Positions 11,595 through 23,259 of a DNA stretch of 64,000 bases are shown one piece after another. The position numbers and the translations under genes were made by a program. Numbering within the stretch: position 1 is the stretch's first letter; every line of letters begins with the position of its first letter. The notes beneath the pieces are model-generated. The model was not told where the DNA came from. It did not search any database and saw only the letters and a program-made list of their open reading frames with translations. Source of the stretch: Zingiber officinale (taxonomy: Eukaryota > Streptophyta > Magnoliopsida > Zingiberales > Zingiberaceae); NCBI RefSeq assembly GCF_018446385.1, contig NC_055987.1, positions 84,997,418 through 85,061,417 of the forward strand. The letters run 5' to 3'.

Positions 11595-12520
11595 GATTCT
11601 CGTCCTGATCGACGACTGAGCAACTATGGTAACAAGAATACCCTGCTCTGTCTGTCCCTGCTCCTCAATGTCTAACTCAGAGAAATCCTGAATCAAATCT
11701 GTGACCACAACTCGGTGGCAAGCTAAAGTCCCTCTGGACCTCTAGCTAAGTGCATCGGTAACCACATTAGCTTTTCCCAGGTGATAGCTAATGGTACAAT
11801 CATAATACTTCAGGAACTCCATCTATCTCCTCGGTCGAAGATTAAGTTCCTTCTGAGTGAACAGATATTTGAGACTCCGATGGTCAGTGAGAATCTCAAT
11901 GTAATATCATACAGGTACTGCCGCCAAATCTTCAGGGCAAAAATAACAGCGGCCAACTCCAGATCATGAACTGAGTATTTTCTTCTCAGGCTCCCTCAAC
12001 TATCGAGAAGCATATAAGAATACTCTACCGTGCTGCACCAGAACAACACTCATACCCTGTAGAGACGCGTCGGTGTAAAGTACAAATCCATCCTCTCCAG
12101 AAGGTAAAACCAAAACTGGAGCCGACACTAATCTCCGCTGGTCTTGCAATCCTCAGTCCAAGTAAACTTCACGCCTTTCATGGTCACGCGTGAAAGTAGC
12201 ATAGCTATGCGGAAGAAACCCTCGACGAAAGGTCTGTAATATCCTGCGAGTCACAAAAGACTGCGGATCTCCTACACTGATTTCGGCTGCTCCCAACGGT
12301 AACAACCTCTATCTCCTGTGGAACCACGGTACACTCCTACTGGTGACCGTGTGTCCCAAACATCATAACAAAAGACAATCCAAACCAGCACTACTGATAA
12401 TCACATATAGATGTTCTCGTCGAATCATCTCTAGATCTATGCAAAGGTAGTGTACGTGACTCACCTCGGATCCGTAATAGATCACAACATCGTCCACAAA
12501 GATAATGGACACCTATCCAA
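11595..12520 (-). pseudogene. RNase H and reverse transcriptase end of Tekay-like pol
   Basis: Minus-strand pieces match the RNase H of the sister element at 51661-52200: the SLKYLF-type block near 11870-11890, the RNase H end near 11715-11780 and the linker TDLIQDFSELDIEEQGQTEQ. A reverse transcriptase remnant with a FIDD-like active-site region lies near 12480-12510. Frameshifts and stops are many. Toward higher coordinates similarity to pol ends and filler begins. Confidence 0.75.
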
Positions 12521-12709
12521 ACATCCTCGACATACCAGGGGCATCGAGTCCCTGAAAACATCTAAGGCACTGTAAGCCTATATGACAAAAACCAATACAC
12601 ATAATGTCCGTATCACAGACATTCCTATTCATAAGATCTCCAATAATAAATCGAAAAATGTAATCATCAATAACATAAATCACCAAAAAAAAATAAATCC
12701 TCCAGGGTG

Positions 12710-12886
12710 AGAGCAACGCTCCATCACAGGAAACACCACATATGTGGGAGCAACGCTCTACCACAAGAAATCCTCAATATGTGGGAGCAATACTCCACCA
12801 CAAATAATCTGAAATATGTATCTGCAATAAATATAGGAGCAATGCTCCGCTACCAGCAATCCGTGATATGTGGGAGCAACGCTCCA
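12710..12886. repeat. Five hairpin units at 37-bp spacing
   Basis: The near-palindrome gagcaacgctc recurs at 12711, 12748, 12785, 12837 and 12874. Spacing is 37, 37, 52 and 37 bp. Flanking words caccacaa and atatgtgg recur with each unit. Confidence 0.85.
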
Positions 12887-13195
12887 CCACAAAACAATAC
12901 CTAAGTACCCCAAGGCACCTAACTATCCAGCTAGAGACTGTACAAGATCTCTCTACCACAATTCGCTGTGGTTAGCCTAGGATATAACAACCTAGTAACT
13001 AATCAAATCCATCATCAACTCTATCAGCATCCTAGTGGGTCATCCACTGATAGGAAAATTAGTTGATGGGTTAATTCAACAAATGACATAATGCAGTCAC
13101 TCCACATTCTGCATTCAGTATAAGTAGAATCATCATACTGCTACCAATGTATACACCTAGCACACATGCTCACACAACATATGTATGATCAACAA

Positions 13196-13625
13196 AATCC
13201 TCCAATTATTATACACCAAACATACTCACAACTCAGGTATATTCAGTATGATATCTCCAACAATGCATACCGAACCCGTGTGCAAAATCAACATAGGTAA
13301 AATCAACAATACACCTCAAACCACACTCACATGACATATCTTCACCTATGCCAAGAGTATATCCAACATATACTTCCAAATAAGCATACTAAACCCAGGT
13401 GCACTCACAAATCAAACATAATCAAAAAGATACCTCAGATATCACACCAAACACATATGTACATATCACGACTCAGATTAAATCGACAAAATGCCTCCAT
13501 CAAAACACCACCAATGTACTTATACTACAACTCAGATTTAATTGACAAGATATCTTCAATAACACATCCAAATACATACACCGAACTACATATCTATGAT
13601 CCACAAGGAACCTTCAAACCATATC
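13196..13625. repeat. Degenerate 59-bp minisatellite, about eight units
   Basis: Anchors of the form gatacctcca/aatcctcca occur near 13196, 13252, 13311, 13368, 13430, 13492, 13549 and 13608, intervals 55-64 bp. Each unit also carries actcaggt/actcagat and acatatgtac-like words. Divergence between units is high. Confidence 0.65.
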
Positions 13626-15559
13626 AGAACATGGATACATATACTACTTGCAAATGGACAGTCTACCATAGGACTCCCACAACACATAACAAATCATAAT
13701 ATACATACAACATAGACATGCAAAATCAGCATACCAGCTCAACCCAAAAAGACCAACCTTATGCTACCAACACTCATGGGTTACAGGTATATCTAAACAA
13801 AATTCATGCATATGTATCAAGCATGAATACATCAATCAAAAGCAACCCAAAATAAAGCAGTCTAATCATCCAGTAACCACCCTGCTATAGGTTCAAAGGA
13901 ACTAGTATCGGACAAGAAAGATATACACATCATGGTATAACATTACAAGTCAATGTCATACACTACCAAGACTATATCTAATGGGGAAAATTTTATCATC
14001 ATAAATCCAAATGTACTCTTCCAGTATACACTAGTAACGATTGCATCCCATAAGTGTTAAGCAATTAGCTCTACACTTCCTTACATCAGTAGGGTCACAT
14101 ATCCCAATGCACCCTCTAAGTTATCCCACCAGGTATACACAGTCCACGGTCAAAGTCTTCATAGAATATGATACATCGATCCTCTATAACCTATCCAAGC
14201 CGTCAGTGATATATGGCAAAATCAGTCCTTTCCACGTCAGTACAAAACATGTACTCAAATGTGCTTTAGATACATAACTAAGCACAAATATCCTAAAGGT
14301 TCGAACCTCTAAAAATAGAGTATGGCAATCCTCTACTGATCAACCAACAAAACTAAATCATTCATCTACTAACTAATCAAGAATACCTTAATCCTCCACA
14401 AGCAACTAAGGTATATCCAACCACATAATATCATATGTATAAATGTGTACGACCCAAAAGAAAAAGTCAGAATTTAAGAACATCAAGACACTCTCATCTT
14501 CATCCTCAAAAACATCAGCCCACACTATATCAGATGAATAAATCTCCACTCCCCATGAGGGTAAGTTAGCATTCAAAATATCAATCATTATTTTTTCCAC
14601 ATAGTCCCATATCAGAGGAAACATATATCATTTTTTTTTCATCCTGTAACTATCCATAACCAACCAGATTTATTAAAATCTCATAGGTACATTCAACCGT
14701 AAAACTCTCCAACACCCAATTTATAATCTGATCACCAACCATAATCATCAAACCTGTGAATATCATAAATGACACTCACTATGTCACCATCAATGACAAC
14801 CCAAATATAAATCATCAAAATAGTTATCCACTAATAGATCATCAAAATAAATATCTAGTAATTGATCATCAGACAACCACATAACATTTACTCTCATAAA
14901 TCATTAGAAATCAACATATCATAATATCTGATCTCACAATATCCCTCAACCTCAAACCATTCTCAACAATGATCAAACATGGTAACCCCCAATGATCAAT
15001 TTCCATCGTATCGGTATCCTAATATCCAAAAGATATGAGTATAAAACTCTCCTGGCTAAGTCAACAGGAATATGTAGGTATCATCCACTACCCAACTAAC
15101 AATAGCAGAGGCTGGTATGTGCCTCCATCTCCTACGAGTAGTAACAGAAGCTAACACTACTGATGGTATGATAAGAAAAATCACCAGAGATTATAATCCT
15201 TTATCTCTATTAAGGTCAACCATGCTCAATGGCTAATCCATCACATGTAATATGTGCTACTACAACCAAACAGGTACTAAATAAAGAATGCTAATACCTG
15301 TCATAAACTATAAAACTAAACATCATACCTATATGCCGTCTGGAGATGTTCCATCGCTGTCCAGTCCCCAAAATGACCTCGGAATTCCGTACGAGAAAAA
15401 CAAACACCGGAAATCCATATAAATCCAAAACGGAAGTCCATAACATAATCGAAACGGACAAATCCGTGCAACCGAAAATAACTGCCCACACCAATATGTC
15501 TCGCAACTAGGGCTCGTATAAAAATATCCAAAATACCAAACGCAGGTATCACACCCTGC

Positions 15560-15585
15560 TCTGATACCAATGAATTGGTATCAGA
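15560..15585 (-). other. Leader hairpin containing a primer-site copy
   Basis: TCTGATACCAAT and ATTGGTATCAGA form a perfect 12-bp stem with a 2-base loop (15560-15571, 15574-15585). The minus-strand reading includes TGGTATCAGAGC, a copy of the primer binding site about 180 bases inside the element. The same hairpin is kept in the sister element at 48151-48176. Confidence 0.85.
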
Positions 15586-15740
15586 TAAATCCCGAAAATC
15601 CAACACACGGAAATCAAATAAATATCGCCAAACATTGGCGCGCTAATACCCAATAAACTGATATCAGATTATTCAAAGTATCTATAATACGAAAACAAAG
15701 ATCGTATAAATCTAGAACGCACAGCAAGTATCGTATACAT

Positions 15741-15752
15741 GCTCTGATACCA
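15741..15752 (-). other. Primer binding site, tRNA-Met type
   Basis: The + strand gctctgatacca is the reverse complement of TGGTATCAGAGC, six bases inside the 5' LTR end at 15759. Confidence 0.9.
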
Positions 15753-15758
15753 CTAAAT

Positions 15759-18719
15759 TGTCACGCCCCCAGAAGAGTCCCTGTCAGAGAAAATTTCGGC
15801 AGCATCTCCCCTGTACGGCGGACAATCTGAAACTTTTCTACATCCTCAATACCTCAGCCACAGGCGGCTGGAATAATAACAGTAAATAAAATCAATCACC
15901 ACGCAGTTTATATATGTATTCAGCCTCTGGCTGTCACAACCACGCAGTTAATAAAATAAACAACATAGTAATACTCTGACTCGAAATCAACCCTACTCAA
16001 CTACACTCGTAAAGCCCAAATCCGATTTTTCTTACCTCTTCTGCCGTCCAGGCAGGCATGTAGTAGAGTAGATCCAAACCATACTAAAAGTCCAAAACAA
16101 AACTAACACAAAGTCTGATAGCGAAAAGCTAAAATGAAACAACAACTCAAAAACCAACAGCGGAGTAGCACTACGTGCAGTGGGGACTAGCGACTGGAAC
16201 TCCCTCCTGACAGCATCAACCTGAAAATAACAACAATGGAGGCGGGGTGAGTCCAACACTCAGCAGGTACAATTGATATGCAAAGTAAAGAAACAACACC
16301 TAGCACTAATAATGCATACTGAAATAAACAGGAGAATACTGTACTAACCAGGAACTGAGTATAAGGTCAAACAGTCCGAGGGATAAGGAAATCCTGTATG
16401 CATGTCAAACATAGGTATCCAAACAATATGCAGTATATAAATGCAGCAAACACAAACACAAGCAATAAATGCATCATGCATATGATGCCAATGATGTGTC
16501 CTGGTCACCCCTGACGCCAGTCGATCATCTCATACAAAAGTGAGGCCGAGTGGGTAGGGCTGTGACAACCGTGCACTCTGTCGTCACTACTCCTGATGAG
16601 TGACCGAGTGGATGGGATGCTGTCGGAGTACACCTATCCTCCTACCCCAAATCATAGATGGGGGAGCGCAATGCTCTCAACTCTCGGTACACGATGACGG
16701 GGAGGAATCCCTGCCGGATAACACGTTGTGTCACACTACCCATGAGCGGACCAACGGTGCCTAACAGAGTCCCTGCTGCAACACACTCAACCTGAATCGA
16801 CCACTAACCCATGAGTGGTGGTGTGTGCAGATCCATGTAACTGGCGATGTGCTCAACAATAATGGAGCGGACTATCGCACAGCATGCAATCATGCAAATG
16901 GTGCATGGCACTAACCACAAGAATATCCTGACCTAATCCACATGTATATAAAAATGCATCAAAGGTCAACGAATCCAAAACAATCCAAAGGTATACAGAA
17001 GGTATAAAACCTAGGTCCTGAACATGGTCAAGCATGGCATATCACTACCCCTATAAGCATATATAAACAGGTAAAATATACCTGAGATGTAAAACCAATC
17101 AATCAATCAAGCATGTAAGATTTGGGTAGTGATTAACCGAAACAGATAAGAAACACAATTAATGCAACATGTTAATTTAATTACTAAGCATATCAAATGA
17201 CATAAGTCAAAAGTACCCGCCTCCAATAGGAAAAGTCCAATCAGTCAAAATCCGACGTCGAGATACTCGTCTCGCGTCAAGGCCCTATATCTCAAACATA
17301 ATGTCTAGTTTAGCTATTTCTATAATACCACAATTAGCCAAACTACATTCTAATCCAATTAAAGAAATTTAAATTGGATCCAACTAATCCTTCCAACAAA
17401 ATTAATGAACCCCAATTAAATAAAATCAGTGGGTCCACCAGGGTTAGTTCCTTAACCCTAATCATAACATGAGATTAAAAATCTAAAGCTAATCCAATCT
17501 ACCAATCTCCAACATAAACCTAATCAATATACACGAAGCTCAAAAACCCTAAACCTTACCTCAAATTTTTTCGATGCCTCAGTGCTGCTCAAATCCTGAA
17601 GAACTTACTGTCGAGACCCGGAGAAGCTGCTGTGGGAAAACAGTGACAAGTAACATAGTTATCAACCAACAAATTCAGCACAGGATCCAAATCAAAAATC
17701 CAAATACCCTTTTTTGCCTTACCTAACTCACTACACCCTGTTGGGACCAAAAATGAGGTAAATAGGGGAGATCACAAATCAGATTCGAGATTCAACCACA
17801 GTACAGAATTAAATCACTATAATCTCAATACCAACCATACTTACCTCCAAGATCCGGCTAAAACACAACTCGGTATTGTCTTCGGCACTACCAAGCAGAG
17901 ACACAAGAAGAACTCGTCACTGCTTGCTCCTGTCTGATACTAAACCCAAACAGATACGCACCGGCAAGAGACCCAAAACCAGATACACTATCCTGATCAA
18001 AAACAGAAATTCAAACCAAGAATCCAATAAGGGTAGGCTGCTCACCTCACTACTGTTTTGTTCGGATCCAACAGCAAGAGAAAACCTAGGGCACAACGCA
18101 AGAAAACCAGAAGAAGGCGAGGCTAGGGCTCGGCTCTGCCCCTGGTCGAAGATGTGCGCTGGTGAGGAAAGAAATGAGGGGATCGCAAGTCCGAGAGGAG
18201 AATTCGGCCGGAGAAGTAGGACTGAGGAGAACAGCTCGACCGGCGGCGACGCGACAGCAACACATCGAGAGGGAGAGGTCAGGTTGTGCCAGGAGATGCC
18301 GAGCACTGCTGGGCGCTAGGGCTTTTTGGACCGGCGGCGCTGGGTGGAGTGGCGTCAACTTCTTCCCTTGGTCACGGATTAGGCACGAGGGAGAGAGGAA
18401 AACCGCCGGGGTCGCCGGTTAGAGCTCCGGCGGTTAGGGCTCGGAGATGCCTGGCGCGCGGCGAGGCTCGAGCACTCGGGTTCGGCGAGGAAGAGAGAAT
18501 GGCGGAAAGAAAATAAAGAAAAGGCAAAATAAATAAAGAAAAGGAATTAAGAAATTCAACTTTTCCTCATTTAAATGGGGTAGCCTAAACAGGCTTTTCC
18601 CCGGCCCCATTTTCATCCCCGTTAACTCGTCCATACGAGCTTCGAAAAATTCCCGAAAAATTTCCAAAAATTTCGGAAAATTCCCTTATTAATATTCGCC
18701 TATTTTCCGGTATTTTACA
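15759..18719 (-). repeat. 5' LTR of the minus-strand Tekay-like element
   Basis: It starts (minus) at 18719 with TGTAAAATACC and ends at 15759 with GGGGCGTGACA. It agrees with the LTRs of the element at 43136 in the patch where the partner 8008-10928 is disturbed, so this copy preserves the ancestral state there. The U3 region near 18590-18700 is AT-rich; a GC-rich block covers 18100-18500. Confidence 0.9.
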
Positions 18720-18727
18720 ATAGTAAC

Positions 18728-19737
18728 CTCCTCTCGTAAAGTGTACAACATACATACGATCTCTAGTCAGCACTGATCCACCAGTCATGTGCCTAAACCC
18801 ATCCATCCTACTCTAATGATATGATATGCCAGTGTACATGTCCAACTCCTTCGACTCTCCATCCAACCGTCTATTGGCACCATGAATATGTGTCTAGCTG
18901 AACCACATCATCTCCTATTTGCAGTCTCCACCTGTAACTAGTAAAGTCTCCTACTGTGATGCACACAGTCCGTCAACTCCCTCTACAATGCAGATTTACT
19001 CATATGTAATCTTCTCGTGTTTGTCCTCCTGAAGAAAATTAGCTCCAACCTCTTGTGTATCCTCCACAGTGTGTCTAATTTGTATCATCCAAACTTATAT
19101 CACAACATTGTCACTCGTCAACGCCCAATTCCGTTCAAGTTGCCCTCCTCTCCGATCCTCCTCTTTCAATGTCTGATCAACTCGTATCCTTGAAAGGAAA
19201 ACAATATACATATATGAACATTATATACATATGTTCAGTCTCTGTATCAATTTTTTTTCTATTAAATATTGATATAGAAAAACATATGTCATCAAATTGA
19301 AATCACATTATTTTCTAATTATATATGCAAAAAATTGAAACAATGCACTTCTACCAAATTTTATCTCATATCTTATATAAAAAAACCTAATCAATCATCT
19401 TCGGGTCTAATGTCTTTGCCCAAAATCATTGACCTCTCATCCAAATAGCATTGTAGTTTGATACCCTAGTGTTCGATCTCGAGTCCGAGCACCCTAAACA
19501 CTTACCCGAGCTTAATTACCTAAAGGATTGATCCAAAGCTCGAGCACCCCGAGGACTCATTATGTCCTAGACCCTAGTACCCATAAGGATTGCTCCTAGG
19601 AAATCGAGTGTTTTATAGTGAGAACCCAAGTTTGAATGCCATTGAAATTCAAGCCTTAGAGGAGGTAAGAAAGTTAGAGGACATTGTCCTAGGGGCAAAT
19701 GAGGCTCAACATGGGTAGGATCAATAATGAAAGGAGG
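18728..19737. other. Unassigned flank
   Basis: This continues the sequence that precedes 3657; GTAAC at 18723-18727 is the right target copy of the Sirevirus element. No convincing protein similarity was found in six frames. Confidence 0.4.
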
Positions 19738-19750
19738 AAAGGTGGGGCAG

Positions 19751-19953
19751 TTCAGATCCTCTGTACCCATTTCTCTCTGTCCCTGTGTCCCATTGTCGAT
19801 CGGACGGATCAAATTAAATCTCAAGGCATCATGACATCTTTAAAATATGTGCAATATCCTCGTAATATGCAAAGCATCCTTGAGATTTAATTTGATCCGT
19901 CCGATCGATAATGAGACACGGAGATAGAGAGAAATGGGGACAGAGGATCTAAA
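19751..19953. repeat. Foldback (MITE-like) hairpin
   Basis: Arms of about 73 bp at 19754-19826 and 19878-19950 are reverse complements with few mismatches (agatcctctg...tctcaagg and ccttgaga...cagaggatct), separated by a 51-bp loop. The word aaaggtgggg flanks both sides (19738-19747 and 19956-19965) and may reflect a target duplication. No coding capacity; superfamily cannot be set. Confidence 0.75.
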
Positions 19954-20229
19954 TTAAAGGTGGGGAATGCAATTATGAGGTGACAGTTACAACCATTACG
20001 TAGCAATGCTACGTTTACCAAAAGCAAGTTAACGGTTATTAAAGAAAAGGTATATCGTATATAGTAGCCTTGAATAGGGGATGAGTCATAAATTTAACTA
20101 TTCTCTTGATCTTTTCTCCCCATTTTAGTTCTCCTCAAGTTAGGGACTATAATAGATTAACTGATCCCAAGATGCATTTGTGTCATTTTGAGAATGTGGT
20201 CTTACTTCATTAATATTCCAACACAATCA

Positions 20230-20650
20230 AATATTGAGCCTTTCTAACAACCTTGGTTGGTCTAGCCCAATAATAGTTTAACGCTCTCAAACATCCCACT
20301 ATTCGATCATTTGAGGAATTTTATTCATCTTTCTTGCATCACTTTACAAGTTGCAAGAAGTATCAACAAACATCGCTCAGTTTGTTTAATCTAAAACAAC
20401 AATAATTGAAGACATTACGAGAAGTATATACAACAATTTATCAAAATCATCTTGGATGTTCCTTTCACTACCCGAAAAATTAATTAGTGCCCTCTCATAG
20501 GAGTTGAAGGATAGAGATTTCTTTCAATCACTAGTGAATACACCTCCAATTGGGTATGATGAGCTTTGGGATGAACTAAGAAGTATATTAATGTTAAGGA
20601 GGTGCAACATATTGATGTCAGATAAAATAACAATTATTCTATGGGCTAAA
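20230..20650 (+). pseudogene. Gypsy gag relic
   Basis: Mixed + frames give fragments of the Retrotrans_gag domain: SFEEFYSSFLHHFTSCKKYQ, then SLFNLKQ, and blocks resembling RDFFQSL and PPIGYDELW. The order follows plant Gypsy gag proteins. Several frameshifts break it and no zinc knuckle is visible after it. Confidence 0.65.
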
Positions 20651-21120
20651 GAGAAGAAGAATTTGTAGAGAAAATAAAAAGAAAAATCAAAAAATAAAGA
20701 GAAATTGTCATCTCTAGATTTTTACCAAAAATAGAAATTTTATTTAATAACAAAGATTTTTTTAAAATAACTAAACAAGATGTTTATATATATCCAAAAC
20801 CCTAATTGTAAGATGAAAATACCAAAAATACCCTAAAGATCAAAAAATAGAAATGACTAAAAATAGTAAAAAAAATGTTTGGGACCTCTAAAAATGTCCT
20901 AAATGACATTTTTTGGATCCAAAATTTAGTCGATTATGGGTTCCACCAAGTAACAAATCTATGTCTCTGAATGGACTTCAATTCAAACCAAACATCACCT
21001 CATTTTGATACTCGAGTCAAAAGTTATGACTTTATTGAAACTCGGATCCTCTTGCATCAATCTTGCATCATATCACACATCTAGTGAGAATACAAAGCCA
21101 CCGAGAAGGGGGCCAATTGG
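20651..21120. repeat. AT-rich stretch resembling a Gypsy LTR
   Basis: Its composition and several shared words (ataccaaaaataccctaaa; tcaaaagttatg) resemble 41026-41560, the sequence next to the minus-strand Gypsy pol relic. It may be the LTR of the same old family. Boundaries are not visible. Confidence 0.4.
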
Positions 21121-21952
21121 CAAGGAGAGCGAGGGAAATAGGTAATGATATCTCATGTTGTGTCTTCCCATGGGTGGATTGCCCGCTACTTTGTATCATG
21201 CCACTACTCTCACCAGGTCATGGCTAAAAAAAATCCCTCCAAATCTATGAAGGCAACCAAGTGCTTCAGCCAAGGTTTATGGGCGAAATGTGAAATCCAA
21301 TGGTATTTATTATGGTTCATAGGGCACTCGGTACAATCGTTGGGTCAAATCATTCTATCATCATCTTTAGGGAGGAGCCTTGAGGAGGATCCATATGCTT
21401 AGTTTATAGTAGTGGATGCACCATCTATTGGTACAGGTAATACTAGATGATTGAACTTGTGTTTTGATGTATGACAAAGAGTTTAAACTTAGGCATTATG
21501 AATTTGAATGTAACTTAAGTGTGTAGACTCAAAAACCTTGGTCGGTCAAGAGTACCGAACACTAGGCAGAAGAGAAAGTCTTAATAGATCAAGTGGACTG
21601 GATACTAGGCAAGGGAAGACCAGATGATTTGACAAATCATATTGACAAAATAAATCAAATGACTGCATAATTTGACTTGAGAGGATCCAACCAAGGTTAT
21701 TCAGTACAATTTGACTTGAGCGTCGGAGAGGTCTGGCCAAGGTTTGTCTTTCCCTCCCTTCTAACCTTTTTCCAATACTTTTAGTTTCCCTTGCCAAGTT
21801 GCTGGAGACCTTCATTGAAGTCCTTGTGTTGCTTTGCTGGACAACCATCGACCAGCTAAAAGCCCAACCCGACAATCGATGACCCAAGAGGATCTGACCT
21901 GACACACATCTGACCTACCAAAAGAACTTGGCTATGGATACATCGAGGAAAC
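21121..21952. other. Unassigned old repeat debris
   Basis: An 85-codon open frame at 21145-21402 has no recognisable motif. The part at 21420-21950 has the style of a retrotransposon LTR but I cannot place it. The last bases GAAAC (21948-21952) are the target copy of the solo LTR that follows. Confidence 0.35.
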
Positions 21953-23157
21953 TATTGGATCATAGAAGTCGCTAGAGGGGGGATAAATAGCGATTGAAAA
22001 TTCATTATCGAATTAGAGTAAGCAATGGAAAGGAAAGACAAAACACAACGTTAACACGAACCATTTTTACTTGGTTCAGAGCCTTCGTCGACTCCTACTC
22101 TAAGGCCCACACTCGTCGAATGCTTTCGTTGGGAAATTCACTAGTAGTATGAAAATTGATTACAAAGTTAAGTACAAGAATAAACATGAAATACCGACAA
22201 CAGAAAAACAATAAGATTGAATTGTAGGATGTTAGAGCAGCCTCGCAGCGTCGTAGGAGCAGTGCGTAATGGGGCAGTCGTAGGAAGAAGTTGTTGTGTT
22301 TTAGCTCGGAGGTAGGCTCCTTATATAGGAGTGCTCCGGGCGCCCGGACCCCTTCTGGGCGCCCAGACCGTAGCGCGAGTCCATCCAATCAGCGCGCTTT
22401 ATATCTGCGACGGAATAAGTTTTTGCCTTCTAGGCGCCCAGACCAGTTATGGGAGCTCGGACCAACTCCGAGAGCCCGGATCCCTTCCGGGCGCCCGAAC
22501 CATCATTTTCCAGAAATTCCTTTTCCTGCAAGAAAATATTAGTCCAAGGCAAAATAAAGATTAAACTATCCTGCAAAGAAAAAATTAGCACAAATATAAT
22601 AAAACAGGGTAATAATTAGATTTCGTTTCACTAAGACCGAAATCTAGTCACGATCTCAACTTAAATGACCGAAATAGTTCTAAGTTGGATCAACGCCTAT
22701 TGTTCCCTCGAACGGGGAACACATCCCCACCAAGTCACTCTCCTTCAGTGACTTACCTTGACTTACCTGCCAAACGTCTGGTCAGCTCGTCGACCCGTCT
22801 GGATTTTGTACTAGCTATCCGGTCTGCCCGTCGACCTAGCTGGACTTCATGTCAGACATTCGGTCAGCCCGTCGACCTGTTTGGACTTCGTACTAGCTAT
22901 CCGGTCAGCCCGTCGACCTAGCTGGGCTTTATGCCAGCTATCTGGTCGACCCGTTGACCTAACTGGGCTTTATGCCAGCTATCCGGTAGACCCGTTGACC
23001 TAGCTGGGCTTCGTGCCAGCTATCCGGTCCGCCCATCGACCTAGCTGGGCTTCTCCTGCACACTTAGTCAAAATGTTAGATCACAATGAAACTAACTTAA
23101 CCTACTTTGTTATTCATCAAAACCTGAGTTAGACCGTTAGTGATAACTACACCAACA
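21953..23157 (-). mobile_element. Solo LTR of a Copia (Sirevirus-like) element
   Basis: In minus orientation it starts TGTTGGTGTAG at 23157 and ends at 21953 with CCAATA. Perfect 5-bp duplications GAAAC flank it (21948-21952, 23158-23162). No internal region is present, so two LTRs have recombined into one. It carries seven 41-bp tandem units, GGGCGCCC-type palindromes (22335-22500) and a TATATAAGG box at about 22319-22328, followed by the line-up near the 3' end with a C-run typical of the LTR end in this group. Confidence 0.85.
22750..23060 (-). repeat. Seven-unit 41-bp tandem repeat in the solo LTR
   Basis: The word cgacc/tgacc recurs at 22791, 22832, 22873, 22914, 22955, 22996 and 23037, exactly 41 bp apart. 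Units share gccagctatccggtc and cgtcgacctagctgg. In minus orientation the array is in U3, upstream of the palindromes and TATA box. Confidence 0.9.
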
Positions 23158-23259
23158 GAAACAACCCATCCCTTGATCTCAGTTGGATCATGCTTCACAT
23201 ATCCAATATTTAGAGATAAAAGTGAACTTTTTTAAAGTCTTTCTTAAATCCTCAACTTG

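Larger units (their letters stand above)
12521..15290 (-). other. Non-coding filler replacing gag-protease-RT
   Basis: About 2.7 kb of AT-rich sequence lies where the sister element has gag, protease and most of reverse transcriptase (48461-51300, similar length). I see no gag, zinc-knuckle or protease motif on either strand. It contains a 37-bp-spaced hairpin array (12710-12886) and a degenerate 59-bp tandem repeat (13196-13625). Its origin is unknown. Confidence 0.65.
8008..18719 (-). mobile_element. Non-autonomous Tekay-like Gypsy element, minus strand
   Basis: Two LTRs of about 2.9 kb (8008-10928, 15759-18719) in minus orientation start TGTAAAATACC and end GGGGGCGTGACA. A primer site complementary to tRNA-Met lies at 15741-15752 and the polypurine tract agtgggggagaa abuts 10928. 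Target copies are ATAAT (8003-8007) and ATAGT (18720-18724). Only the reverse transcriptase end, RNase H and integrase C-terminus/chromodomain are recognisable; the integrase core is deleted and gag/protease are replaced by non-coding filler. LTRs are near identical outside one patch, so it moved fairly recently, presumably with enzymes supplied by a relative such as the element at 43136. Confidence 0.9.

Noticed and set aside
12710..12886. CRISPR-like regular repeats
   Set aside because: Units are 11-13-bp palindromes with related flanks, inside a plant retrotransposon; spacers are not unique and no cas genes exist.
13331..13699. 122-codon open frame
   Set aside because: It reads through the 59-bp degenerate tandem repeat and has low-complexity composition.
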